Shown here piece after piece: positions 25,592-32,248 of a DNA stretch of 42,689 nt. How positions within the stretch are numbered: the stretch's first letter is position 1; every line of letters starts with the position of its first letter. The translations under genes were made by a program, and so were the position numbers. The notes under the pieces are model-generated. The model was not told where the DNA came from, made no database searches, and saw only the letters and a program-made list of their open reading frames with translations. The stretch is from Eubacteriales bacterium (lineage in GTDB: Bacteria > Bacillota > Clostridia > Peptostreptococcales > Anaerovoracaceae), in the NCBI GenBank assembly GCA_029009055.1, contig JAQXJR010000024.1, positions 1 to 42,689 of the forward strand, given 5' to 3'.

Positions 25592-26920
25592 TTACTTTAC
25601 TTTTACAGATTTCACCTTAGACCATCCGGAATAATAATTCTTACCAGAAACCTTCCTTACCGTACGGACCTTGAAATAGTATTTCTTATGCCTCTTCAGC
25701 TTCTTTATGGTCTTCTTATATGTTTTCTTCGAGCTGATTTTAACAGTCTTAGATGACTTAAAGCTCTTCTTCGTCGAATATTTTATTTGATATCCTGTGC
25801 ACTTAGAGACCTTCTTCCAGGTAATCGTCACAGTCTTCTTAGCCTTGCTCTTAAGTGACTTTATGGATGTCTTATATGTCTTCACTTTAACAGCGGCTGG
25901 CTTCTGAACAGGAACAGTTACTGTAAGGTGGTACTCATACCATTTAGCCTTTTTCTTACTGTAAGCCGCCACAGGGATGACATTCTTACCCTCAGCCAGG
26001 CTGACCGGGATAGAGAAGAAGTGCTGTTCGGATGTGATGCCCTCTTTATCAGTATATGAGACCAGCTCAGTCTCTACCTGTCTATACGGATTCCAATAAG
26101 CGTTATTTCCGGATCCCACATAAACCTTAGTATACCCGGTGCCGGCAGTCCTGAACTTAAGTGTCTGCTCCCCATTCTTTACAGTAAGTATGGCCTCACT
26201 TACAGTAGAATCGTCATTACCGGCATAAGCGGTGAAATATCCCTCACCTACTGCGCCTACAGTGTAATTTCCGTCCTTTAGCTTTGCTGCCTTAGGATTC
26301 TTAACTAACGCGTCTGCCGCCTCTGTTACTGCCGCGAACGCTCCTGATGTCTCATCCGGCTTAGCGTCATCAGCGAGCGTGACGCGCAGCTTATATGGGC
26401 TATACCAAAGCTTCATGGTAGCTGTGCCGCCGCCATAAGCTCTGAATGTCATATCTTCGTTGATCTTAACCGGCATCTTCACCCGGCAGATCGCCTGTTT
26501 ATCAGGATCCTTCACCGCGGCGTATCTGTTCTCCTCAGAAACAGCGTTTTCATCCGTCTTATTTTCATTAGTGATCTCGCCGTAGTTTACCGCGAAGTGC
26601 ATGTATGATGACTTAGCGTTCGCTTCTTCAGCAGGATCCGCCTTATGTGTCTGGACAGCTATTACAGCGTAAGCTTTACCGCCAACCACCTCTACCTTCT
26701 CGCAATAAAAGCTTGGAGAAGTAGTCCTTACCTTATTCATATTAAGGTCTGTCTCATGATTCGGATCTACGTTATAGATCCCATCCGTGTAAGTAGTGGA
26801 ATTATCGAAATCAGCTGTACTATCAGCCGCGGCGCTGTCGTCCGCGAATGCCCCGATCGTCATGGTCATGGCCATCACGAGGGAAAGCAGCAGCACGAGC
26901 GCTTTTCTAATGCTTTTCAT
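25592..26920 (-). CDS. Secreted surface protein with NEAT-like beta domains and Lys-rich fibronectin III tail
   Basis: A 442-residue protein with a signal peptide (about 1-27, ending IGAFA). Two beta-sandwich-like regions follow (about 40-190 and 215-345). The second opens LKDGNYTVGAVGEGYFTAY and ends with a KWYEYHLTV strand, reminiscent of heme-binding NEAT domains but not a safe match. The last 95 residues are a very Lys-rich fibronectin type III module ending WSKVKSVKVK at the stop. A similar module ends the surface protein at 32249. There is no LPXTG or membrane anchor, so attachment may be by charge. AGGAG lies 9 nt before the ATG at 26920, with TATAAT at 26986-26991. Transcription ends at 25533-25574. 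Confidence 0.75.
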   Translation of the reverse strand: MKSIRKALVLLLSLVMAMTMTIGAFADDSAAADSTADFDNSTTYTDGIYNVDPNHETDLNMNKVRTTSPSFYCEKVEVVGGKAYAVIAVQTHKADPAEEANAKSSYMHFAVNYGEITNENKTDENAVSEENRYAAVKDPDKQAICRVKMPVKINEDMTFRAYGGGTATMKLWYSPYKLRVTLADDAKPDETSGAFAAVTEAADALVKNPKAAKLKDGNYTVGAVGEGYFTAYAGNDDSTVSEAILTVKNGEQTLKFRTAGTGYTKVYVGSGNNAYWNPYRQVETELVSYTDKEGITSEQHFFSIPVSLAEGKNVIPVAAYSKKKAKWYEYHLTVTVPVQKPAAVKVKTYKTSIKSLKSKAKKTVTITWKKVSKCTGYQIKYSTKKSFKSSKTVKISSKKTYKKTIKKLKRHKKYYFKVRTVRKVSGKNYYSGWSKVKSVKVK

Positions 26921-26942
26921 TAATGGATTCTCCTTTCTAATA

Positions 26943-26991
26943 AGCCCTGACTCCCACGAAATCACTTTAGGGCTCAAACGGATTTATTATA
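26943..26991 (-). promoter_or_regulatory. -10 box and 5' hairpin of the secreted protein gene
   Basis: TATAAT on the minus strand at 26986-26991, with a poor -35, is followed by AGCCCT/AGGGCT arms (26969-26974 and 26943-26948) that would fold at the 5' end of the mRNA. Confidence 0.45.
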
Positions 26992-27092
26992 TCATTTACA
27001 CATCAGAATGAAACATTTTTGTCTATTCAGTTTCCTGCGCTTCCGGAGGAACATTACGCTAAAACACTTTGCCCGAAAAAACTCAATAAAAC

Positions 27093-27124
27093 AGATAAGG
27101 CGAAGACACCCCCATGTCTTCGCC
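27093..27124 (-). terminator. Intrinsic terminator of the BASS-family symporter gene
   Basis: Perfect 10-bp arms GGCGAAGACA (27099-27108) and TGTCTTCGCC (27115-27124) are followed on the minus strand by TTATCTGTTTTATT. Confidence 0.75.
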
Positions 27125-27173
27125 TCTAGACCCCCAGGTCATATAACCTCATTTATCTATATCTATCTATATG

Positions 27174-28175
27174 TTAACAGGAAGCAGACTGGCCAGCAGT
27201 CTTACCAGCCGTTTCGGCCTTATCGTCAGACTCGGCCGCCTTCCTGGATCTGTAATTGAAATAGCTCGCGAGAAGAGCTCCGGAAATGTTATGCCAAGCG
27301 GAGAAGATCGCTCCAGGCACTGACGCCATCGGGTAAGCCGCGAATCTGGTCAGGGCCAGGCTGGTCGCAAGACCGGAGTTCTGCATTCCGACTTCGATAG
27401 CTACCGCGCGGCACTTGGTCACATCGCATTTGCAAAGCTTAGCCAGGCCGTATCCCATGAGGTAGCCGCCACAGTTGTGGAGCATGACTACGAGGAAAAT
27501 GACTCCGACGTTAGCAAGGATCTTCTCAGAATTCACGCATACGACTGCCGCGATTATCAGCAGAATGGATATGGTCGAGATTCCCGGAAGCACGTTGGAG
27601 ACCTTCTCGACTTTATCGCCGAGGAGCATTCTCACTACGAATCCAACTACGATCGGCAGAAGCACGACTTCTACGACTGAGAGGAACATGCCCATAACAT
27701 CGACGTTCACGCGCTTTCCGGCGTAGAGCCATGTCAGGAACGGTGTCATGAACGGAGCGAATATGGTCGATACCGCTGTCATGGATACGCTGAGCGCGAC
27801 ATCTCCGTGCGACAGGTATGTCATGACGTTAGAGCTGGTGCCGCCCGGGCAGGTGCCTACCAGGATCACGCCCAGAGCCAGGGCTGTCGGCAGCTTGAAT
27901 ATTACTGTCAGGACCCAGGCAAGGAGCGGCATGATCGTGAACTGGGCTACAAAACCCAGGAAAATGTCTTTAGGCCGCTTCAGGACCTGCGCGAAATCCT
28001 GCGGTGTGAGTGTGATGCCCATGCCGAACATTACGAGACCCAGCAATGGGTTTACCCAAGATGTTTTTATCCAGGCGACTGTCTGCGGCTCGAACAGAGC
28101 CAGAGCAGCCACTAGCAGTGCCAGCAGCGCCATCCACTTACTGACGAAATCACTTATTCCTTTAAGAACTTTCAT
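27174..28175 (-). CDS. BASS-family sodium symporter (bile acid / PanS-like)
   Basis: A 333-residue inner-membrane transporter of the bile acid:sodium symporter superfamily with about nine or ten helices. Diagnostic segments are GLVMFGMGITLTPQDF, GTCPGGTSSNVMTYLSHGD, MTAVSTIFAPFMTPFL and EVGMQNSGLATSLAL, which line the sodium sites in the family. The closest functional types by eye are the YocS/PanS group, which carry organic acids such as pantoate, rather than true bile acid carriers. The ATG at 28175 has GGAGG 8 nt upstream; the longer TTG frame at 28190 overlaps that site. It is monocistronic, with its own promoter, an 18-bp palindromic operator and a terminator. The inducer is unknown. Confidence 0.9.
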   Translation of the reverse strand: MKVLKGISDFVSKWMALLALLVAALALFEPQTVAWIKTSWVNPLLGLVMFGMGITLTPQDFAQVLKRPKDIFLGFVAQFTIMPLLAWVLTVIFKLPTALALGVILVGTCPGGTSSNVMTYLSHGDVALSVSMTAVSTIFAPFMTPFLTWLYAGKRVNVDVMGMFLSVVEVVLLPIVVGFVVRMLLGDKVEKVSNVLPGISTISILLIIAAVVCVNSEKILANVGVIFLVVMLHNCGGYLMGYGLAKLCKCDVTKCRAVAIEVGMQNSGLATSLALTRFAAYPMASVPGAIFSAWHNISGALLASYFNYRSRKAAESDDKAETAGKTAGQSASC

Positions 28176-28306
28176 AGCAATAACCTCCAATAAACAATTA
28201 ATAATTCCCTAGATGCCGAAGGTGCATACGAGTTCCGCACAGTCCCCGCATTACCGAACACATTATTTCTCGTGTCGCTTTGTGTGTCTGGATAAATGCC
28301 GGGCGA

Positions 28307-28324
28307 AATCTTGTATACAAGATT
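28307..28324. promoter_or_regulatory. 18-bp perfect palindrome, probable operator
   Basis: AATCTTGTATACAAGATT is its own reverse complement. It begins about 10 bp downstream of the symporter -10 box, at the start of the transcript, the usual place for a repressor. The TTGTATACAA core resembles sites of GntR-family regulators. No GntR gene is in the window. Confidence 0.65.
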
Positions 28325-28334
28325 CGGTGATTTC

Positions 28335-28363
28335 ATTAAAGCACTATTTGTGATTTTAGTCAA
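28335..28363 (-). promoter_or_regulatory. Promoter of the BASS-family symporter gene
   Basis: On the minus strand TTGACT (28358-28363), a 17-bp spacer and TTTAAT (28335-28340) form a near-consensus promoter. The 5' UTR is about 150 nt. Confidence 0.7.
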
Positions 28364-28560
28364 TAAATTCGTGTATATATTGTGGTCTAAAACAAATACA
28401 TGCCATACACAATCTATAATCTGTATAACGACGCCGCTGCCACCTCCCTGCCCATTGGCATTCGTACTTCTGATTTAAACATTTGCGTTTCAAGTATCAA
28501 AATGTATCTCTTCGCGCAGTCCGCCAGGTTCGCCGATTCTATAAAAATTTTAAAAATGCC

Positions 28561-28589
28561 ATTTTTTGTAGAATTATTCTACAAAAAAT
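28561..28589. repeat. AT-rich perfect palindrome, 13-bp arms
   Basis: ATTTTTTGTAGAA and its reverse complement are separated by only TTA. In RNA it would fold with T-runs on both strands, so it could act as a bidirectional terminator. Confidence 0.65.
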
Positions 28590-28621
28590 AAATTTTGCTA
28601 GAGCATAGATGAATCAGACAG

Positions 28622-28718
28622 GGCGGATCGCGCTAATTGATGGCAGTCGTATCGTAGTTAGGCAATGAGAGATAGCGCCTGATGTCATCAATTTCTATGA
28701 ATATCGTGCATAACCGCC
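28622..28718. other. Possible structured RNA with pseudoknot-ordered helices
   Basis: Complementary segments occur in the order A-B-A'-B': GCGCTA (28630-28635), TTGATGGCA (28637-28645), TAGCGC (28673-28678), TGTCATCAA (28683-28691, one wobble). A closing GGCGG (28622-28626)/CCGCC (28714-28718) surrounds them. Coding strand and family are unknown. Confidence 0.3.
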
Positions 28719-28854
28719 ATGCATACAGATAAACGTTTCGACACGAGCACACTTTTCCTGCTTATGGAGATACAATCCATTTCTATAGAAATCGTTTTTG
28801 AAATTTTTATCGAATTTTTCTACAAAAATCGAAGATTTTAAAATTTTTATCGAC

Positions 28855-28894
28855 TTGACAAATGTTGGAAATCGTGATTCAGCTTTCGATGGCA
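28855..28894 (+). repeat. Dispersed intergenic repeat, copy B
   Basis: Matches copy A (16744-16783) at about 34 of 40 positions. The first 12 bases (with the preceding GAC) are also shared with the segment near 142-153. Confidence 0.7.
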
Positions 28895-28989
28895 GTGAAT
28901 ATTCTGACTTCTTTGAAATAACAGGATAATAACGGATTAAATATATTTGACGAAACATTTCAATGATCAGAACCCCTCGATACGAAAAT

Positions 28990-29017
28990 ATGGATGCCTC
29001 GTAAGAGAAGCATCCAT
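28990..29017 (-). terminator. Intrinsic terminator of the ABC transporter operon
   Basis: Perfect 8-bp arms ATGGATGC and GCATCCAT, followed on the minus strand by ATTTTCG. The T-run is short. Confidence 0.55.
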
Positions 29018-29059
29018 ACCAATTAACGTGTTTCGGCACGCACTATTAATGAAGACGAT

Positions 29060-29863
29060 TTAACTTATACGCTCTGACGCATCCAAGGCATCCGATTCCG
29101 GCGTATCATCTGCAGTGCCCACTGGGTGCGCCGCAACTGTCGTAGCAACAGTCTGAGCAGATTCCGCGTCGGCCTCTCGCTGTAGGTCCTTCTCATCTAT
29201 AAGGTGGCCGTCACGTAAAACCAACTTCTCGGAAGCTCGAAGAGCGACATAATCTGAGTGAGTCACGATGATAACGCACTTCCCCTGAGCCGCAAGCTTC
29301 TCGAACACATCCATGATCTCGATCTGCGTCTCGCCGTCCAGGTTTCCGGTAGGCTCGTCCGCCAGCACTATGTCAGAATCATAAGAGATAGCGCGAGCGA
29401 TAGCCACCCTCTGCCTTTGCCCGCCGGAAAGCTTTAAGACCCTGTGATCTGCCAGCTCCCTGCCGATCCCCACAGACTCCAGGACCCGGTACGCCTTCTC
29501 CTGCAAAGCCTTCCGGTCATATTTCTCCTTACCGTTCACTTTCGAGAGCTCCAGGCTGAGCTCTACATTCTCCACCGCCGTCAGCTGGGTCAGCAGGTTG
29601 AAATCCTGAAATATGACCCCGATCTCCTTACTGCGGTATTCATAAGGGTCGACAGCCGTCACATCCTGACCATGCCAGAAAATCTTACCCTCCTGAGGCC
29701 TTGTCAGCGCGGCCATGACAGAAAGTAAGGTCGTCTTACCGGCGCCGGACTTCCCGACTATTGCATAGATCTTCCCGCGCTCGAAGCCGGCGTCCACGCC
29801 CTTCAGCACCCTGTTATCCCCGTAGGAATAGCCGATTTTCTCCAGGCTCAATACATTCTCCAT
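29060..29863 (-). CDS. ABC transporter ATP-binding protein (MacB/LolD type)
   Basis: A 267-residue nucleotide-binding subunit with Walker A VGKSGAGKTTLL, Q-loop IFQDFNLL, signature LSGGQRQR, Walker B IVLADEPTGNLD and the H-loop histidine in IVTHSDY. The EPTGNLDGET form and the FtsX-type partner place it in the MacB/LolD/BceA group, which moves peptides, lipids or antibiotics, or signals envelope stress, at the outer membrane face. The C-terminal 40 residues are an extra Ala/Asp/Thr-rich tail. AAAGGAAC lies 5 nt before the ATG. The permease gene is 63 bp upstream on the same strand and is transcribed first. Confidence 0.93.
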   Translation of the reverse strand: MENVLSLEKIGYSYGDNRVLKGVDAGFERGKIYAIVGKSGAGKTTLLSVMAALTRPQEGKIFWHGQDVTAVDPYEYRSKEIGVIFQDFNLLTQLTAVENVELSLELSKVNGKEKYDRKALQEKAYRVLESVGIGRELADHRVLKLSGGQRQRVAIARAISYDSDIVLADEPTGNLDGETQIEIMDVFEKLAAQGKCVIIVTHSDYVALRASEKLVLRDGHLIDEKDLQREADAESAQTVATTVAAHPVGTADDTPESDALDASERIS

Positions 29864-29926
29864 TTTTTGTTCCTTTCTATATAAATCAGCAAATCATTCA
29901 CGCATATGCCGCCTCCGGCCGCCGCG

Positions 29927-31549
29927 TCAGTCTCTGCTCTGCAGTATTTCCAAAGGCTCGGACCTGTTTATGACAGCGACGGAAGCCGCGCCGCCTACAC
30001 AGGACATAGCCAGGCAGAGACCCATCATCTCCAGGATGACCTTAAGATTCACGCTGCTCGGAGTCTCAGTAGCGCCGTTTGCGCCCGGCGCATTGGCATT
30101 CGACGATCCTGAGCCCGAAGACTGGCTGGAACTATCTGACGCACTTGAAGAATCAGATGGTGCTCCCGTTGAATTTCCAGGCATTCCTCCGCCAGGTCCT
30201 CCGTGTCCGCCCGGGCTGCCGCCTCTTCCGAATGAATCGCTTTCCTGACTCTGAAGAGAAGCCGTGCTCGCCGCGAGCAGCTTAGTCGAGATCGGCTTCG
30301 AAGCCAGTGCTCCTACCAGACCACCGGCGCCTGCTCCCACTATAGTCACAGCCAGAATCTCAGCTATGAACAGCCTGGATATCTGCTTTTTCTTCATGCC
30401 TATGGCGCTTAAGACTCCGATCTCGTACTTACGCTCTCTGGCGCTGAATATGTTCATTACGAGCAAGACAGCCGCGCCGACACCGAATATGACGATCAGG
30501 AAATATCCGGCGTACTTAGCCAGGTTCTTCAGCGGCTTAGCACTGTTCTCATAAGCCTGGATGTCGTTGGAGACCACCTGATAGCTGCTGGAAAGTCCTA
30601 AGGATTTAACTTCCTTCTTAAACTTATTGTAATTAGAAACGCTTCCCAGCACATATGTCCCGTTCAGCCTGCCCTGGATCTCCTCGCCGTCATCAGCAGT
30701 CTTAGCGGAAGCCTTTATAATCTTATTCAAAGTGTTGTAGCTTACATAAATGTTATTGGCTGAATCTGTCATTCCAGGGCCCATGGCTGTCTGGCTGGAT
30801 GTAGTCGTATAGATGCCGACTATCTTCAGCTTATACTTCTCACTGCTGTCAGACGGGTTCGCTATCTTAACCGTGTCCCCAACGGAAAGGCCGTTATACT
30901 TTGCTAATGTGCTGGAGATCACGCAGACCATATCAGATGTCCCCTCTTCGAACATAGAACCAGAGCTGATCTCGGATGTCCCATCCGTGAAGTCTGTCAT
31001 AGCCTCGTCAGATGAATAACCGGTGATAGTGAAATCGCCCATATTCATGCCGCCACGGCCGCCCTTAAAATCATCTCCGCCGGACGACGCGGTAGCGCCG
31101 GTAGTGGAATCCGAGGAAGCGGCTGTAGTGGTGAATGAAGCAGTGGCAGAAGAGCCGGAACTGCTAGTACCGCTGGAATAGGCCGAGAAATCGCCCGCTC
31201 CGTCCACAGATGCCGATAAAGTATAATAGAAAGATTTTACCGAGCTCGCCTCAGCGGATTTCTTCAGTTGGGTCAGCGTGAGCTCCTTCGGCATGTTGGC
31301 GATCATCTCGGACTTACTAGCCTGCCCGGATGACCCGGATGCCTTCTCCATAGCTTTCTCGCGGTTCACAGAGATCTGAGCTGTGACGGATAGATTTGCT
31401 AGAGCCGCCTTACCCGACTGCGATGACGCCTCTCTGATGCTGAGTCCTATACACATAGAAAAGGCCAGGATCATTATGATGATGCCCATCAAAATGCTGC
31501 GCCCCTTCGTGCGCCCGACGTTCCTGAGCGCGTTCCTGATAATAAACAT
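29927..31549 (-). CDS. FtsX/MacB-type ABC permease with low-complexity extracytoplasmic regions
   Basis: A 540-residue permease: a first membrane helix near 15-36 (SILMGIIIMILAFSMCIGLS), a large extracytoplasmic domain to about 340, then three helices. The FtsX core motif around ERKYEIGVLSAIGMKKKQI is clear. Two regions are unusual. The periplasm-facing domain contains a long Ser/Thr/Gly tract (about 115-165), and the loop before the last helix (about 440-505) is a Gly/Ser/Pro/Asn run with GGHGGPGGG. The start at 31549 has GGAGG 5 nt upstream; the longer frame adds four residues overlapping that site. It is followed by its ATPase gene. No response regulator or kinase is adjacent, so the signal and cargo are open. 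Confidence 0.88.
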   Translation of the reverse strand: MFIIRNALRNVGRTKGRSILMGIIIMILAFSMCIGLSIREASSQSGKAALANLSVTAQISVNREKAMEKASGSSGQASKSEMIANMPKELTLTQLKKSAEASSVKSFYYTLSASVDGAGDFSAYSSGTSSSGSSATASFTTTAASSDSTTGATASSGGDDFKGGRGGMNMGDFTITGYSSDEAMTDFTDGTSEISSGSMFEEGTSDMVCVISSTLAKYNGLSVGDTVKIANPSDSSEKYKLKIVGIYTTTSSQTAMGPGMTDSANNIYVSYNTLNKIIKASAKTADDGEEIQGRLNGTYVLGSVSNYNKFKKEVKSLGLSSSYQVVSNDIQAYENSAKPLKNLAKYAGYFLIVIFGVGAAVLLVMNIFSARERKYEIGVLSAIGMKKKQISRLFIAEILAVTIVGAGAGGLVGALASKPISTKLLAASTASLQSQESDSFGRGGSPGGHGGPGGGMPGNSTGAPSDSSSASDSSSQSSGSGSSNANAPGANGATETPSSVNLKVILEMMGLCLAMSCVGGAASVAVINRSEPLEILQSRD

Positions 31550-31561
31550 ATTTTCCTCCAT

Positions 31562-31834
31562 TTCGGTAACCCTTTTTCCGTTTTCTTACGCTAGAGTTTA
31601 CGCCTTAAGTTGGTCATTTCGGGGGCGGAACGATGAATCGGCAGTGGATGGTTTATAGATATTTTTTGTCACTTTCATAGCAAAGTCAGCCTTAATATGT
31701 AAGGTCCCTTCATATTTGTTAATTTAATATCGAACATGTGATGTTTGGGTTGAAAAATACCGCCGCGAGTATTATCATATAAAAGCTAATAGAGTTAGAT
31801 TCTATTAACATCATTCAACTTTAATATGACTACT
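31562..31834. other. Divergent promoter region between ABC operon and riboswitch
   Basis: No gene is seen. It must hold the promoters of the minus-strand ABC operon and the plus-strand cobalamin leader, but no pair of boxes stands out. An inverted repeat TAATAGA (31787-31793)/TCTATTA (31801-31807) lies just before the aptamer. Confidence 0.4.
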
Positions 31835-32127
31835 TAGAGACATCGCTAACGGAAAGGGGTCTGAATCCCCTACTGCACCAGCAACCGTGTGTTCCTGATG
31901 GAACGAGCCGGGAGACGAGCGGGGGTCTCGCTCTGTACCGCCTGGGGACGCGGGAGAGAGCGTATCGTGGATGAGATCCGCGGCAGAGGCTGTCACGCTA
32001 GATCGGCGCGGCTGTCCTGCGGAATACCATCTTCGAGGTAGTAAGAGCTGCCTTCAGCGGGCAGCGCGGCAGGGATATTTCTTCATGCCATTAAGTTCGT
32101 TTTTTACGCCCCCTGGGGCGTTTTTTT
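31835..32127 (+). promoter_or_regulatory. Cobalamin riboswitch with long expression platform
   Basis: The leader carries the conserved cobalamin (B12) aptamer elements in order: GGAAAGGGGTCTGAATCCCC, CTGCACCAGCAACCG (the GCAAC core), a GTTCC/GGAAC hairpin and the B12-box-like GAGCCGGGAGAC. The paired ends GAGAC (31837-31841) and GTCTC (31925-31929) close the core. About 175 nt of further GC-rich hairpins lead to a perfect terminator. By family knowledge, B12 binding should terminate transcription, so the downstream surface, FMN and iron-sulfur genes would be expressed when cobalamin is scarce. Confidence 0.82.
32106..32127 (+). terminator. Riboswitch expression-platform terminator
   Basis: ACGCCCC (32106-32112) and GGGGCGT (32115-32121) with a 2-nt gap, followed by a run of T to 32127. 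Confidence 0.85.
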
Positions 32128-32163
32128 ATTGCTCTGCCGGCTTTCAGGCACCCTTGTGGGCTT

Positions 32164-32208
32164 TCCGGAGTTTCACAGGCTCCGGATTTAGGGCGCCCGC
32201 CGGCGGGC
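32164..32208 (+). other. Two further hairpins before the surface protein gene
   Basis: TCCGGAG/CTCCGGA (32164-32170, 32180-32186) and the 14-bp palindrome GCCCGCCGGCGGGC (32195-32208) follow the riboswitch terminator and end 30 nt before the ribosome binding site. They may stabilise the mRNA or tune translation. Confidence 0.5.
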
Positions 32209-32248
32209 AGAAAAAAATATGCATTGTTATATTAATAAGGAGGACTAA

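Larger units (their letters stand above)
28364..28980. other. Gene-free AT-rich region with repeats and inverted repeats
   Basis: No credible gene is seen here. The region holds related AT-rich segments in opposite orientation, with shared ATAAAAATTTTAAAA followed by TTTTTGTAG (about 28540-28570 plus, 28823-28850 minus), a 13-bp-arm palindrome at 28561-28589, a palindrome ATTTCTATAGAAAT near 28771, a pseudoknot-like group at 28622-28718 and copy B of a dispersed repeat. It may be the remains of a small mobile element or an unannotated RNA locus. Confidence 0.55.

Noticed and set aside
28561-28589. Resemblance to a Cas12a-type repeat stem (TTCTAC/GTAGAA)
   Set aside because: A single palindrome with no array, spacers or cas gene; better explained as an AT-rich hairpin.
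28296-28591. Short plus-strand open frames over the symporter promoter region
   Set aside because: They lie over the promoter and palindromic operator and lack ribosome binding sites.
28695-29039. Open frame of 114 residues on the minus strand
   Set aside because: It overlaps the ABC-operon terminator and repeat copy B. Its similarity to the other short frame comes from the repeat DNA, and no ribosome binding site is present.
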